This document shows positions 52,605 through 63,596 of a stretch of DNA of 64,000 nt, in pieces. Below the pieces are notes generated by a model. It was not told where the DNA came from. It did no database searches and saw only the letters and a program-made list of their open reading frames with translations. The translations under genes and the position numbers were made by a program. Position 1 is the stretch's first letter. Each line of letters begins with the position of its first letter. Origin of the DNA: Deinococcus sp. Leaf326 (GTDB lineage Bacteria; Deinococcota; Deinococci; Deinococcales; Deinococcaceae); assembly GCF_001424185.1 (NCBI RefSeq), contig NZ_LMOM01000043.1:8001-72000 (forward strand), written 5' to 3'.

Positions 52605-53765
52605 ATGTTCGACGAATTTGCCGTTGCCGAGCTGCTGACCCCCGACGAACGCCTCATCCGCGAGAGCGTGCGCGCCTACGCCGACGCCGAACTGCTGCCC
52701 CACATCGCCGGGTGGTGGGACAGCGGCGAGCTGCCGGTACGGGACGTGATGCGCAGTTTCGGCAAGATGGGCCTGCTTGGCCCGACGATCCCCGAGGAAT
52801 ACGGCGGCGCGGGCGCGAGCTACAGCGCCTACGGGGCGATGATGTACGAGCTCGAGCGCGTGGACAGCGGCCTGCGCAGCGCGGCGAGCGTGCAGGGCAG
52901 CCTCGTGATGTTCCCGATTCATGCGTTCGGCAGCGATGAACAAAAGAGACGCTGGCTGCCGGGCCTCGCCTCCGGGGAACTCATCGGCTGCTTCGGCCTG
53001 ACCGAACCCGACGGCGGATCGGACCCCGGCGCGATGCGCACCCGCGCCCGTAAGGACGGCGACCACTACGTCCTGAACGGCAGCAAGATGTGGATCACCA
53101 ACAGCCCCGCCGCCGATGTGGCGGTCGTATGGGCCAAGGACGACGAGGGCGTGGTCCGGGGCTTTACCGTGCCGACCGATACCCCCGGCTTCCACGCCCC
53201 CAAGATCGAACGCAAGATGAGCCTGCGCGCCTCGCTGACCGGCGAGATCGTACTGGAGGACTGCCGCATTCCGGCCGAGAACCTGCTGCCCGGCAGCCGG
53301 GGCCTCAAATCGCCCCTGTCCTGCCTGACCTCGGCCCGCTTCGGGATCGCCTGGGGAGCGATGGGCGCGCTGGAGGCCGTGTTGCAGACCGCGCTGGACT
53401 ATGCGGGCAGCCGCACGACCTTCGGCAAACCCATCGCCGGGCGCCAGCTCATACAGGACAAGCTCGTACGGATGGCGACCGACCACTCGACCGGCCTGCT
53501 GCTCGCGTGGCGCCTGGGCACCCTGAAGGACGCGGGCCGCATGAACTTCGCCCAGGTGAGCTACGCCAAACGCAACAACGTGCGCGTGGCCCTGCAGGGT
53601 GCGCGGCTCGCCCGCGAAATGCTGGGCGGCAACGGCATCACGACCGAATACCCCGTCATCCGCCACATGCTCAACCTGGAGACTGTGGACACCTACGAGG
53701 GCACCCACGACATCCACACCCTGATCGTGGGCCGTCACCTGACCGGAGTGGGCGCGCTGGAGTGA
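52605..53765 (+). CDS. gcdH: Acyl-CoA dehydrogenase, probably glutaryl-CoA dehydrogenase
   Basis: 386 aa. FGLTEPDGGSDPGAMRTRA and WITNSPAADVAVVWAK (flavin and substrate segments), AREMLGGNGITTEYPVIRHM, and the catalytic Glu in TYEGTHDIHTLIVGRHLTG. The EGTHDIH motif and the N-terminal GSELPxxDVMRSFGKMGLLG-like layout fit glutaryl-CoA dehydrogenase better than straight-chain enzymes. It serves lysine and tryptophan breakdown. ATG 52605 follows AAGGAGAA. Confidence 0.85.
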   Translation: MFDEFAVAELLTPDERLIRESVRAYADAELLPHIAGWWDSGELPVRDVMRSFGKMGLLGPTIPEEYGGAGASYSAYGAMMYELERVDSGLRSAASVQGSLVMFPIHAFGSDEQKRRWLPGLASGELIGCFGLTEPDGGSDPGAMRTRARKDGDHYVLNGSKMWITNSPAADVAVVWAKDDEGVVRGFTVPTDTPGFHAPKIERKMSLRASLTGEIVLEDCRIPAENLLPGSRGLKSPLSCLTSARFGIAWGAMGALEAVLQTALDYAGSRTTFGKPIAGRQLIQDKLVRMATDHSTGLLLAWRLGTLKDAGRMNFAQVSYAKRNNVRVALQGARLAREMLGGNGITTEYPVIRHMLNLETVDTYEGTHDIHTLIVGRHLTGVGALE

Positions 53766-53988
53766 GGGAGGGGAGCGTGTGGCGCGTGGCCTGTGGCCTG
53801 TAGAGGCCACCCGGTTGCCCCACCGCGCACGTCCCCACCAAGGCCGTCTGGCGCGAAGCGCGCGGGCCAAGCAGGCGGGCTGGAGAACAGAGCGGTCCCG
53901 CCGACTTCCGGAACGACTCTTTGCCGAGCGCAGCGGAAAAGCTCCCCTCTCCTACCGGGAGGGGGGCTGGGGGGAAGGCACCGCAGCC
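53766..53988. repeat. Intergenic region with a REP-like palindrome
   Basis: This 223-nt gap holds no convincing gene. At about 53943-53975 an imperfect inverted repeat of CCCCTCTCC and GGGAGGGG type is followed by GGCTGGGG, the form of short dispersed palindromes found in many high-GC genomes. A tandem CGTGGCCTGTGGCCTGT stretch lies near 53780. The copy number cannot be judged from one window. Confidence 0.4.
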
Positions 53989-54501
53989 CTACAAAGCCGC
54001 CCCCATCTCCCGCACCATATGCACCTCCGCCAGCATGGTCCCGTCCACCCACACCGCGTCCGGCTGAATTCCCCACGCCACGAACCCGTGCCGCTCGTAC
54101 AGCCGCCGCGCCGCCGCCTGCGACGCCGTGACCCCCAGGTGCAGCGCGGTCACGCCTGTCCACCCCTGCACCTCGGCGATCCCGGCCCGTAGCAGCGCGT
54201 CCCCGCAGCCCTGCCCCCGCGCCGCCGGCAGCACGGCCACCCCGAACACGTTCGCGCGGTGCCGCAGCCGCTCCCGCGTCTCACGCGAGACGGTCAGGAT
54301 GCCGGCCAGCTCACCGCCGACAAACGCCCCGAAGGTGACACTGGCCTCACCGGTCAGGCGGGCCTCGACCGTTTCCAGCGGCTGTGAGGCGAATTCCTCG
54401 GCCGTCGTGATGAAGGCCGCCGGATCGGCGTGCAGGGCGGCCAGCCGGACCTCGCGGTAGGCCGGGGCGTCGGCCAGACCCAGCCGGCGGACCTCAACCA
54501 T
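53989..54501 (-). CDS. GNAT-family N-acetyltransferase
   Basis: 170 aa. [18 protein letters not shown], the acetyl-CoA motif [29 protein letters not shown] and [23 protein letters not shown], the typical C-terminal end. Substrate unknown. It overlaps the nitrilase-like gene by 8 nt and is co-transcribed with it. Confidence 0.88.
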   Translation of the reverse strand: MVEVRRLGLADAPAYREVRLAALHADPAAFITTAEEFASQPLETVEARLTGEASVTFGAFVGGELAGILTVSRETRERLRHRANVFGVAVLPAARGQGCGDALLRAGIAEVQGWTGVTALHLGVTASQAAARRLYERHGFVAWGIQPDAVWVDGTMLAEVHMVREMGAAL

Positions 54502-55408
54502 GCGCGGCCTCCCCGGCGCCGTTCAGTTGGACGACTTCGGCCGCGCCGGGCCGCTCCTGCGCCGCCCCACGGTCACGCCAGTTCAGGACATGACCCTGCG
54601 CCCGCACGTGGCGTGTGAGGGTGAAGTCGAGGTCGTGGACGAGCCAGCCCTCGGCGTTCCACTTGCCCTGCGCGACCACGCCGTCCTCGGGCAAACCGTC
54701 GTCGGCGGGGGCGTACAGCGCACTCTGGCCCACCGCGTCCTCAACCGCGTAGCTCCAGGCGGCGTCGGCGATCAGCGGGGCGTGCAACGCGTACATCTGA
54801 CCCTCCAGCGCGCGCGCCATGCTGCCCACCCGCACGCGCGTGTAGCCCCGGCGCGACCCCGTGAAGGACGGCACCACGAGCAGTTCGGCCCCCGCCTCGG
54901 CAATCTGGCGGGCCAGCCCCGGAAATTCCGAGTCGTAGCAGATCGCCACGCCGAAGCGCAGGTCCTCCAGCTCGAACACGCGCACGCCCTCGCCCGGCAC
55001 GATGTCCCACTCCTCGGCCTCGAACCGGGTCATCAGGAGCTTGTCCTGCCAAGCGTATTTGCCGTCCGGTCCGAACACATAGGCGCGGTTCACGAACCCC
55101 CCCGCGTGCGCTACCGGATAGCTGCCCGCCACGATGCCCACGCCGTGCTCTCGGGCCAACCGGGCATGCAGGGCCAGGAAGTCGGGCAGGAAGGTCTGCA
55201 GGGCCGGGCGCATCCCCAGGATGTCGTGGTGCAGCGCCGGGGGCAGCAGGCTGACGAGTTCCAGCGCGGCGTACTCGGGAAACACCAGCAGCCGCGCGCC
55301 CCCAGAGGCCGCCCGCGCGGTCCAGGCCGCGAGCTTGGCCTCGTACTCGGCCCAGGTCTGGAAAAAAGAGATGGGATAGGCCGCCGCCGCGACGCGCAGG
55401 ACTGTCAT
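54494..55408 (-). CDS. Carbon-nitrogen hydrolase (nitrilase superfamily)
   Basis: 304 aa. The Glu-Lys-Cys triad is seen in [14 protein letters not shown] (E), [13 protein letters not shown] (K) and [21 protein letters not shown] (C), with a long C-terminal tail rich in Arg and Gly. It hydrolyses an amide or nitrile; the substrate is not clear. The neighbouring GNAT may share the pathway. ATG 55408 is chosen since the fold starts at once. Confidence 0.88.
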   Translation of the reverse strand: MTVLRVAAAAYPISFFQTWAEYEAKLAAWTARAASGGARLLVFPEYAALELVSLLPPALHHDILGMRPALQTFLPDFLALHARLAREHGVGIVAGSYPVAHAGGFVNRAYVFGPDGKYAWQDKLLMTRFEAEEWDIVPGEGVRVFELEDLRFGVAICYDSEFPGLARQIAEAGAELLVVPSFTGSRRGYTRVRVGSMARALEGQMYALHAPLIADAAWSYAVEDAVGQSALYAPADDGLPEDGVVAQGKWNAEGWLVHDLDFTLTRHVRAQGHVLNWRDRGAAQERPGAAEVVQLNGAGEAAHG

Positions 55409-55474
55409 GCGGCCAGTGTAGGGGGAGCCGGGGCGAAGGCGAACGGCGCCACCGACCGCCCTAGCCACAAGGCT

Positions 55475-55480
55475 TAAACT
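55475..55480 (+). promoter_or_regulatory. Likely -10 box of the def-fmt operon
   Basis: TAAACT, 9 nt before GTG 55490. Confidence 0.4.
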
Positions 55481-55489
55481 GGGGCCATT

Positions 55490-56194
55490 GTGAGCGCGCC
55501 CGACGTTTCCCCCACTTCCCCGGCCCCCGGCCCATCCCGCTTCGGCGAGACCCCCCGCATCTACCCCATGCGCCTGTACGGCGACCCGGTGCTGCGGCGC
55601 AAGGCCCGGCCCCTCACGGCGACCGATACCCTCACCGTTCCCGGTTTCGGGCCGCAGACGGTGCGCGAGGTGGCCGACACCATGCTGGAGACCATGTTCG
55701 AGCAGCGCGGCGTGGGGCTGGCCGCTCCGCAGATCGGGCTGGGCGTGCGACTGTTCGTGGCAGTGGAGTACGAGGACGACGAGGAGGAAAACGAGGGCGA
55801 CGACATGCCCCTCAAGTCGCGGGTGCTGCGCGACTTCGTGATGATCAACCCCGTGTTCGCCGTCCTGAACAAGAAGAAGGACAAGTCGTACCAGGAAGGC
55901 TGCCTGAGCATCCCCGGCATCTTCGAGGAGGGCGTGCCGCGCGCCCGGCAGATCGCGGTGCGCTATACCGACCTCGACGGCCAGGAGCAGACGGTCGAGG
56001 CCGAGGACTACCTCGCCCGCGTGTTCCAGCACGAGATTGACCACCTCGACGGCGTGCTGTTCCTCGACCGCCTGCCCGCCGAGGTCACCGACGATCACCG
56101 CAAGGACCTCCTCAAGATCCAGCAGCATTCGAAGAACCTCCTGGCCAACCTGAGCACCTGGGAAAAAGAACAGCACCTGCGGGAACGTCTTTGA
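55490..56194 (+). CDS. def: Peptide deformylase
   Basis: 234 aa. Motif [13 protein letters not shown], motif [10 protein letters not shown] and motif [12 protein letters not shown] give the metal ligands Cys and two His. An acidic insertion ([15 protein letters not shown]) lies between motifs I and II, as I recall for Thermus/Deinococcus enzymes. It removes formyl groups from nascent proteins. GTG 55490 follows a TAAACT box; an ATG further inside (MRLYGDP) would remove about 26 residues. Coupled to fmt by TTGA. Confidence 0.94.
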   Translation: MSAPDVSPTSPAPGPSRFGETPRIYPMRLYGDPVLRRKARPLTATDTLTVPGFGPQTVREVADTMLETMFEQRGVGLAAPQIGLGVRLFVAVEYEDDEEENEGDDMPLKSRVLRDFVMINPVFAVLNKKKDKSYQEGCLSIPGIFEEGVPRARQIAVRYTDLDGQEQTVEAEDYLARVFQHEIDHLDGVLFLDRLPAEVTDDHRKDLLKIQQHSKNLLANLSTWEKEQHLRERL

Positions 56195-57138
56195 CCCGTC
56201 CCAAGGTCGCCTTCTTCGGCTCGCCCGCCTTCGCCCTGCCGGTGCTGGAGGCGATCCGAGCGGAGTTCGGGGTCGTGCTGGTCGCCGCGCAGCCAGACAA
56301 GCCGGTGGGGCGCGGCCTGAAGCTGACGCCGCCGCCCGTGGCCGCCCGCGCCACCGAACTGGGATTGCCGCTGGCCCAGCCCACGAAGCTGCGCGGCAAC
56401 GCCGACTTCGCGGCGACGCTGCGGGAATCGGGGGCGGACGTGGCCGTCACCTGCGCCTACGGCAAGATCCTGCCTGCCGCGCTGCTGGCGGTGCCGCGCT
56501 ACGGGTTCCTGAACACGCACACCAGCCTGCTGCCGCGCCTCCGGGGCGCCGCGCCGATCCAGTGGGCGCTGATCGGCGGCGAGACGGTCACGGGCACGAC
56601 CATCATGCAGACCAACCCCGGCATGGATACGGGGCCGGTGCTGCTGCAAGAAGAGCTGCCGGTCGCTCCCGAATGGACCAGTCTGGAGCTGTCAGAAGCC
56701 CTGTCGACGCAGGCCGCGAGCCTCATCGTGTCGGCGCTCTCGCAGCTCGGCACGCTGACGCCCCGGCCGCAGGACGAGTCGCTCGCCACCCACGCCCCCA
56801 TGCTGGTCAAGGAGGACGGTTTCGTACGCTGGCGCGACCCGGCCCTGGCGGTCGTGAACCGCTTCCGGGGCGTGGCCGCGTGGCCGCAGACAACCGCCTT
56901 TCTGGGCGGCGCGCGCCTCAAGCTCGGGGGCCTGGGCGCGGCGGGGGGCGAGGGCCAGCCCGGCGAGGTGCTGGCTGTGGACGACCAGGGAGTGACCGTC
57001 GCCTGCGGGGTGGGCGCCGTGAGGATCAATACCGTGCAGCCCGAGGCCCGCAGGGCCCAGCCGGCCGGCGCGTGGGCCTCGGCGGCCGGCGTGGGACCGG
57101 GCACGCGCTTCGACCTCTGGGAACCGCCCCGGCCCTGA
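56191..57138 (+). CDS. fmt: Methionyl-tRNA formyltransferase
   Basis: 315 aa. [17 protein letters not shown] and [10 protein letters not shown], the [29 protein letters not shown] active-site loop (Asn-His-Asp type, [10 protein letters not shown]), and a C-terminal OB-like domain. It formylates initiator Met-tRNA. The start is TTG 56191, overlapping the def stop as TTGA. Confidence 0.95.
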   Translation: MTRPKVAFFGSPAFALPVLEAIRAEFGVVLVAAQPDKPVGRGLKLTPPPVAARATELGLPLAQPTKLRGNADFAATLRESGADVAVTCAYGKILPAALLAVPRYGFLNTHTSLLPRLRGAAPIQWALIGGETVTGTTIMQTNPGMDTGPVLLQEELPVAPEWTSLELSEALSTQAASLIVSALSQLGTLTPRPQDESLATHAPMLVKEDGFVRWRDPALAVVNRFRGVAAWPQTTAFLGGARLKLGGLGAAGGEGQPGEVLAVDDQGVTVACGVGAVRINTVQPEARRAQPAGAWASAAGVGPGTRFDLWEPPRP

Positions 57139-57154
57139 ACGCATACCCGGAGAC

Positions 57155-57769
57155 GTGAATCCTCAGTTTCCGCTCTCCATCGAATTCCGGTTCAGCCTCT
57201 TCACGGAGCTGCGCGTCACTGACGCCTCAGGACGTCTGCTCGCCTTCGTCAAGGAAAAGACCTTCAGCATCCGCGACGAGGTGCGCGTCTACACCGACGA
57301 GTCGCGGCAGGTCCAGACCCACGGAATGCGCGCCCAGGGCCTCATGGCCGGAATGCTCGACTGGCGGGCGCGCCGGATCATCGTGCGGGCCGACGGCAGC
57401 GAGGTCGGTGCCCTTCAGGCGCAGGGGATGCGCACGCTGTGGGCCGCCGGCTACAACCTGCTGGGGCCGGGAGGACAGACCCGGTTCACCGTGCGGGACG
57501 ACCACCCCTGGATGTCGCTCGTCGAGGCGGGAATCGGCGCGGTGCCCTTCATCGGGGACATCGTGGCGATGGGCTTCGACTACCTGGTCAACCCGACGTA
57601 CACGGTCCTCGACCCAGGCGGCACGCCGGCCTACCGCGTCCACAAGAAGCGCAGCTTCCTGTCTCGCCGTTTCACGGTCGAGGAGCTGCGCCCGACCACC
57701 CCCGGCGACGACGAACTCGTGCTGTTGGGACTGATTCAGCTCGTGCTGCGCGAACGCGAACGCGGATGA
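57155..57769 (+). CDS. LURP-one-related / scramblase-like (Tubby-fold) protein
   Basis: 204 aa. The string FSLFTELRVTDASGRLLAFVKEKTFSIRDEVRVYTDES matches the start of LOR/scramblase-type beta barrels, and RRIIVRADGSEVGALQAQG and YRVHKKRSFLSRRFTVEEL continue it. GTG 57155 is the first start; 17 nt from fmt, so it may be in the def-fmt operon. Its last 34 nt overlap nth. Confidence 0.75.
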   Translation: MNPQFPLSIEFRFSLFTELRVTDASGRLLAFVKEKTFSIRDEVRVYTDESRQVQTHGMRAQGLMAGMLDWRARRIIVRADGSEVGALQAQGMRTLWAAGYNLLGPGGQTRFTVRDDHPWMSLVEAGIGAVPFIGDIVAMGFDYLVNPTYTVLDPGGTPAYRVHKKRSFLSRRFTVEELRPTTPGDDELVLLGLIQLVLRERERG

Positions 57770-58551
57770 GCGCCGTCCGCCGGTCCCGGCTTCGGCTTGC
57801 CCTTGCGGGCCGGCTTCTCGCTGAAGCTGGGCACGTGGCCGTCATAGATCCTGTAGGCGTCGCAGCGCTCACGGATAAAGCACTCGCCGCACTTCGGGGC
57901 CGTCCAGGTGCAGACCTGCCGGCCGTGCGACAACAGGTTGACGTGAAGCTCATACAGAAAGGGCGGATCGGGAGGCAGCAGCGCGAGCAGGGCGCGGTGG
58001 GCCACCTGCTCGCTCATCTGCGGGATGGTGCCCACCCGGATGTTGATGCGGAACACGTGTGTATCGACCGGAAACACGGGCCGGTGGTAGTTGAACAGCA
58101 GCACGAGCGAGGCCGTCTTGACCCCCACGCCCGGCAGATCAGTGAGCCATTTCAGGGCGTCTTTGACCGGCAGGTCGCGCAGAAAGTCGAGGTCGTAACC
58201 GCCCGGCGCGTCCCGGATGCGGCGCAGGGTCTCCTGGATACGCGGCGCCTTGCTCTCGGGGTAGTTGCTGCGGCGAATGGCGTGGGCCACGGCCTCGGTC
58301 GGCGCGGCGATGATGTCGGCCCAGTCGCCCAGTTCACGCAGCTCCTGGTAAGCAGCTTCCTCGTCAGCGTGGGTGGTGCGCTGCGAGAGGATCGTCGAGA
58401 TGAGCTCGTGCATGGGGTCGCGCCGCGAGTCGAGCGGGCGCTCGCCGTATTCCTCACGGAGCCGGTCTTTCATCCAGACCAGCAGTTCGGCCCGCTCCTC
58501 GGCGGGGCGGGCCGCGTTCGGAACGGCGTCGTCAAAGAGACCCAGGGTCAC
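57736..58551 (-). CDS. nth: Endonuclease III (bifunctional DNA glycosylase/AP lyase)
   Basis: 271 aa. Helix-hairpin-helix LPGVGVKTASLVLLF with the catalytic Lys, the Asp in PVDTHVFRI, and the 4Fe-4S ligands C-X6-C-X2-C-X5-C in VCTWTAPKCGECFIRERC. It removes oxidised pyrimidines. The C-terminal extension of about 30 residues (EKPARKGKPKPGPADGAHPRSRSRSTS) is basic and Ser/Arg-rich, unusual, and overlaps the 57155 gene. GTG 58551 overlaps the small upstream gene (GTGA). Confidence 0.93.
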   Translation of the reverse strand: MTLGLFDDAVPNAARPAEERAELLVWMKDRLREEYGERPLDSRRDPMHELISTILSQRTTHADEEAAYQELRELGDWADIIAAPTEAVAHAIRRSNYPESKAPRIQETLRRIRDAPGGYDLDFLRDLPVKDALKWLTDLPGVGVKTASLVLLFNYHRPVFPVDTHVFRINIRVGTIPQMSEQVAHRALLALLPPDPPFLYELHVNLLSHGRQVCTWTAPKCGECFIRERCDAYRIYDGHVPSFSEKPARKGKPKPGPADGAHPRSRSRSTS

Positions 58552-58727
58552 GCGCCGGGGGTGCTGCTGCTCTCCACCTCATCGCGGCCGCCCTCGGCGG
58601 GCTCGTCCTTGGCGGCGGGGTCCACGTTCGGCGCCTTGCCCCGGTCTTCCTCGGGAATCGGGCGGCTCTGGCCCTCGGCGGGCGAGGTGTTGGCCGGATC
58701 GTAGCCCTTCTTCAGATCGTCGCTCAT
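58548..58727 (-). CDS. Small acidic disordered protein coupled to nth
   Basis: 59 aa starting MSDDLKKGYDPANTSPAEGQ. It is rich in Asp, Glu, Pro and Gly with no hydrophobic core, so probably disordered. ATG 58727 to TGA 58548 runs without interruption, and its stop overlaps the nth GTG by 4 nt (GTGA), which is strong evidence that it is translated. It is below the usual gene-finder cutoff. Function unknown. Confidence 0.75.
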   Translation of the reverse strand: MSDDLKKGYDPANTSPAEGQSRPIPEEDRGKAPNVDPAAKDEPAEGGRDEVESSSTPGA

Positions 58728-58810
58728 GCGCTCAGGGTGCGCCCCTGCTCTGCCCCGCAGGCGAGATGGGGGTAAAGAGTTTTTTAGAGAGGAGGCCGCC
58801 CCCGCCCGGT

Positions 58811-59275
58811 CTACTTTCCACCCCTCGGCACATACAGGGCCTCGCCGCCCGCCGCCCCGAAGGCCTCTTCGAGCTCGGCCACCGGCTGATCGGGATGGCT
58901 CTGCGGATCGCCGGGCAGGGTCTTCGCCCAGACCTCCAGCGCGTCGGCGTAGCCGTCGCCGTCGGCGTCCTTCCCGGCGGCCAGCACCTTGCCGAGCACC
59001 GCCGGAAACTTCACCCGGCCCCCGGCCTGCGCGTCGGCCCGGAACGCCGCGCGGATCTCCTCACCGAACGGATTCCAGGGCGCGCCGCCCGAGGCCCTCA
59101 CGTGGCAGAAGGTACAGGCCATGACGCCCCGGTCGTACTCCCACAGCGGGTTGCCCTCGTCGTAGTGGAATTGCCGGATCGCGGCTGTGCGGTACTGCGG
59201 CAGCGCGAGGGCGGCCGGCACCGACAGGGCGAGGGCCGCGGCAATCAGCACTCCGGCGAGCCGCGCCCCCTTCAC
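58811..59275 (-). CDS. Membrane-anchored monoheme cytochrome c-like protein
   Basis: 154 aa. GTG 59275, then a signal/anchor (GVLIAAALALSVPAALA), heme-binding CTFCH in VMACTFCHVRASGGAPWNP, and a calcium-loop-like DADGDGYADALE near the end. No distal Met is obvious. Only 10 nt from DUF1501 on the same strand, it is the last gene of a six-gene run. It may pass electrons for the DUF1800/DUF1501 pair. Confidence 0.78.
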   Translation of the reverse strand: MKGARLAGVLIAAALALSVPAALALPQYRTAAIRQFHYDEGNPLWEYDRGVMACTFCHVRASGGAPWNPFGEEIRAAFRADAQAGGRVKFPAVLGKVLAAGKDADGDGYADALEVWAKTLPGDPQSHPDQPVAELEEAFGAAGGEALYVPRGGK

Positions 59276-59285
59276 ACCAAACCCT

Positions 59286-60458
<1,173 letters not shown>

Positions 60459-60483
60459 GAATACCTCGGAGAAAAGGCCCGCC

Positions 60484-61764
60484 CTAGGCGAGCTGGAATT
60501 CGGGGCTGATGAAGGCGAGGTACGTCCGCTGGGCCGGTTTGAGGCCCGCCATCGCCGGGCGCAGCAGCGTTCTCTCGCTGCCCAGCAGGGCGAGTTCGCC
60601 GGGCCACTGGGTCACCTCCGGCGCGGCCTTGCCCACAGTGAGGGACGCCGCCACGTTCATGCGGGTCAGCAGCGCTGAGTCGTTGATCCATTCCCGGCCC
60701 CCGTCCCAGCCCTTCACAGTGTCGGGTTGCAGCAGCAGTTGTCCCATGCGCCCGGCCGTCTGGGTCAGGGTCACGAGCTGCTTGGGGTCGAGCCGGGGCT
60801 GCCCCAGGGTGCGCAGCGCCGCCGCGAGATACTCGACCGGCCCCCGGATCACCGCCTGCCGCGAGCCGTAGAAGGCCGCGCTGGAGAGCAGTTCTTCGAG
60901 CACCGCTCCCAGGTCGCCCCCGGTGCGCCGGAAGGTCTCGGCGCTGCCCGTCACGGCCCCCTCGTCCGGCGTGTCGGCCACGAAGGCGCGGTGCAGCCGG
61001 CGGGCCACGAAGGTCGCCGTCTGGGGATGCGTGGCGGCCAGGCGCACCACGTCCTCGCCGGTCAGGTTGCCGCTCTGGCCCAGGTAGGTCTTGCGGCCGT
61101 CGTCGTGCTGGCGGGGCGTGAAGGTGAAGCGAGGCGTCTCCAGGTAGTTCTGGTTGCCGCGCCCACCCTCGAAGCCCCAGCCGCTCAGGGCGCGCGCCCC
61201 CTCGCGCACGTCGTCCTCGGTGTAGTGCCCGATGCCGGTCGTGAACAGTTCGAGCAGCTCGCGCGAGAAGTTCTCATTGGGCTTGCCCTTCTTGTTCTGG
61301 TCGTTGTCGAGGTAGCGCAGCATGGCGGGCGACCGCGCGATGTCCAGCGCGAAGGCCGCGAAGCTACGCCCCGCCGCGTGCGTGCGCAGCAGCCGCAGGT
61401 ACTCGGCCAGCGCGGGACCGTTGCGGACCTTGTCGGTCCCGACCACGAAATGCCCGCTCCAGACCAGGGCCAGCTTTTCGCGCAGGGGCGTGGGCGAGTA
61501 CGCCAGTTCGTACAGCCACCCCGCCCGCGTGAGCTGAATCATGGCGCCGGGGGTGGCCCCACTCTGGGGGTCGAAAGGATTGCCGGGCGTGGGCTGCGGC
61601 CCCGCACCCAGGGCAGGAAAATTCAGGGCGGCGCGGGCGACCTCACGGGCGTCCTTGCCGGCCAGGGCGCGGATCTGCGCGTCGGTCGCGCCGAAAGCCG
61701 TGCGCCGCAGGAAATGCGCGGCGTCCTCGGCCGAAAGGGGTTTGGAATAGGGGGACAGACTCAT
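60484..61764 (-). CDS. DUF1800 family protein
   Basis: 426 aa. DUF1800 signatures [87 protein letters not shown] 61764 is preceded by GAGG; a GTG 6 nt upstream is less likely. No export signal is obvious, which is odd because its partner DUF1501 has a Tat signal, so it may travel with it. Function unknown. Confidence 0.9.
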   Translation of the reverse strand: MSLSPYSKPLSAEDAAHFLRRTAFGATDAQIRALAGKDAREVARAALNFPALGAGPQPTPGNPFDPQSGATPGAMIQLTRAGWLYELAYSPTPLREKLALVWSGHFVVGTDKVRNGPALAEYLRLLRTHAAGRSFAAFALDIARSPAMLRYLDNDQNKKGKPNENFSRELLELFTTGIGHYTEDDVREGARALSGWGFEGGRGNQNYLETPRFTFTPRQHDDGRKTYLGQSGNLTGEDVVRLAATHPQTATFVARRLHRAFVADTPDEGAVTGSAETFRRTGGDLGAVLEELLSSAAFYGSRQAVIRGPVEYLAAALRTLGQPRLDPKQLVTLTQTAGRMGQLLLQPDTVKGWDGGREWINDSALLTRMNVAASLTVGKAAPEVTQWPGELALLGSERTLLRPAMAGLKPAQRTYLAFISPEFQLA

Positions 61765-61801
61765 GGGCACCTCGCCGGAAAGCGGATAAAAAGAGGGGAC
61801 T

Positions 61802-62584
61802 TCAGGGGTTGGAGGCGGCGGGAGGCAGAAAAGTTCCCAGCTCCGCCTCGGCCACGCCGCGCACCCCGGCCAGGGCCGCCGCTAGGGCGCTTTGCGGCAG
61901 GTTGCCGACGAGCCACACCGCCCGCGCGCCCACCCGCCGCGAGGCCACGCCGGGGGCCGGGGCGACCGCGCGCGGGGCCGTCACGAGGGCCAGCACGTTC
62001 ACCCCGTCGCTGAGGGTGATCTCCACACCGCCCTGCGCGCGCGGCCGCGCTTCTACCGGCACGAACCCAGGCGGTAGCCGCAGGCCCGGCAGAGCGGCCA
62101 GGACCGCTGCCCGCAGGCCCGCAGGCGCGGCGGCGGGCGCGGGCCGGGCAACCCGCCGGGGCGAGGCCTCGACCGTCCGGAGGGCGGCGCGGCGCGACAG
62201 ACCCCCCTGCGCGTCCCGTTCCTCATAGGCCAGCGGGACATTCCAGGCGAGGTCCACCCATAGCGACCATCGCGCCGCCTGCCCAGTCTTGGGCACGAGG
62301 TCGAACCGGGCCGTGGGCCGCCCGGCCACCACGTCGCCGTCTGCCCGCGTCACTGAGAAGTTGCGCAGGAGCAGGGCGGGGCGCAGGGGCACCGCCGGAA
62401 GCTGGGCCGCCGAGCGGGTGGGCTGCGCGCGCGGCGGAAAGTTCACGGTGATCTCGGCGGCGCCGCGCGCCGACTGCGTGCGCGATTGCCGCAGGGCCGA
62501 GAGAAGGTCGTCGGCGGGAGCGGCCAGGGCGCCGGACACCCCTCCGGGCGCCAATAGCGCGGCCCAGACGAGCGCCCTCACCAT
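61802..62584 (-). CDS. Exported RseB/MucB-like protein (sigma-factor regulator)
   Basis: 260 aa. Signal peptide ([19 protein letters not shown]), then a beta domain of RseB/MucB type: [60 protein letters not shown], and a C-terminal part ([28 protein letters not shown]). RseB protects anti-sigma RseA in E. coli. It overlaps the putative anti-sigma gene by 7 nt. Confidence 0.7.
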   Translation of the reverse strand: MVRALVWAALLAPGGVSGALAAPADDLLSALRQSRTQSARGAAEITVNFPPRAQPTRSAAQLPAVPLRPALLLRNFSVTRADGDVVAGRPTARFDLVPKTGQAARWSLWVDLAWNVPLAYEERDAQGGLSRRAALRTVEASPRRVARPAPAAAPAGLRAAVLAALPGLRLPPGFVPVEARPRAQGGVEITLSDGVNVLALVTAPRAVAPAPGVASRRVGARAVWLVGNLPQSALAAALAGVRGVAEAELGTFLPPAASNP

Positions 62585-62901
62585 CCAGCCTCGGCGCCCG
62601 TCGTCTCTGTCTCTGTGCCGGCCGTCTCCGTGCCGCCGTAGGCCGCCTGCACATAGACGTCGTAGGCGGCGCTGACCGGCAGAGGGGAAGAGGGGCGCAG
62701 TGCGGCGACCCCCGCGACCGCCGCCGCCGAGGCGAGCAGCGCCGAGAGGCCGCCCGCCCACGTCCGCCGCCGCTGGCGGGCCAGCCGGGCGCGGTGAGCG
62801 CTCAGAAACCGTCCGGCCGCGCCCTCGTCGGCTGGGGTGGGCTGCCGGGCCTCGGCCAACAGGCGGTCGAGGGGATCGAAATCGGGATGGGGATAGGTCA
62901 T
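62578..62901 (-). CDS. Putative anti-sigma factor with one membrane helix
   Basis: 107 aa: a short cytoplasmic charged part (1-47), one membrane helix ([21 protein letters not shown]) and a short periplasmic tail ([12 protein letters not shown]). It has no zinc-binding His-Cys-Cys motif. The role is assigned from its place between the sigma gene and the RseB-like gene. Confidence 0.6.
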   Translation of the reverse strand: MTYPHPDFDPLDRLLAEARQPTPADEGAAGRFLSAHRARLARQRRRTWAGGLSALLASAAAVAGVAALRPSSPLPVSAAYDVYVQAAYGGTETAGTETETTGAEAGW

Positions 62902-62942
62902 GGCAGGTTCCTCGGGAATCGGGTGGGGGCTTCGGGAGCGCC

Positions 62943-63503
62943 TCAGTCGTCGGCGCGCATCCCGGCCGCGGTCAGCCACACCCGCAGGGCGGCGCGGCCC
63001 CGCGCGATGCGGCTCTTGACGGTGCCGAGTTCCGCGCCCGTCACAGCTGAGATCTCGGCATAGTCCAGGCCCGAGATCTCGCGCAGGGTCACGGCCTCGC
63101 GCTGCTCGGGGGACAGGGTCGCCAGCGCCTGCGCCAGCCGCTCGCGCACCTGCGCCTGCTCCCCCCCACGCGCCGGGCTGTGCGGGGCGGCGGGCTCGGG
63201 CAGGATGTCGAGCGGCAGCGCCGAGCGGCGGCGCAGGGCGTGGGCGCAGGCGTTCAGGGTCACGCGGTGCAGCCAGGTCGAGAACTGCGCCTCACCCCGG
63301 AAACTCTTCAGCCCCCGGTGAGCGGCGATGAACACCTCCTGCACCACGTCGTCGGCCGCGCCGGGGCCCACCGTGCTGGCGGCCAGGCGGTGCACGGCCG
63401 GGGCGTGCCGCCTCACCAGCGCCTCGAAGGCCCGCTCGTCGCGCGCCGAGAGGCGAACCAGTTCGGCGTCGTCCAGAGAATCGTGGGGATCACGCAAAGT
63501 CAC
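62943..63503 (-). CDS. ECF-type RNA polymerase sigma factor
   Basis: 186 aa. Region 2 ([67 protein letters not shown]) and region 4 ([48 protein letters not shown]). GTG 63503. A GGAACTT-N17-TCTAA element directly upstream suggests that it controls its own operon. The following five genes are probably its main targets. Confidence 0.93.
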   Translation of the reverse strand: MTLRDPHDSLDDAELVRLSARDERAFEALVRRHAPAVHRLAASTVGPGAADDVVQEVFIAAHRGLKSFRGEAQFSTWLHRVTLNACAHALRRRSALPLDILPEPAAPHSPARGGEQAQVRERLAQALATLSPEQREAVTLREISGLDYAEISAVTGAELGTVKSRIARGRAALRVWLTAAGMRADD

Positions 63504-63511
63504 CTCACAGC

Positions 63512-63540
63512 TTAGAGGCGCCGCACGCGCGCAAAGTTCC
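63512..63540 (-). promoter_or_regulatory. Sigma-E-like promoter of the ECF operon
   Basis: On the minus strand, GGAACTT (63540-63534), a 17-nt spacer and TCTAA (63516-63512), ending 8 nt before GTG 63503. It is close to the E. coli sigma-E form (GGAACTT-N15/16-TCTAA). Confidence 0.65.
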
Positions 63541-63582
63541 CGGCTTCCCGCTTCGTCCCGTTCCGGGGAAGGAGACGCCCGC

Positions 63583-63588
63583 TAGACT
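63583..63588 (+). promoter_or_regulatory. Likely -10 box of the DtxR-family gene
   Basis: TAGACT, 8 nt before ATG 63597. Confidence 0.4.
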
Positions 63589-63596
63589 GGGAGGCG

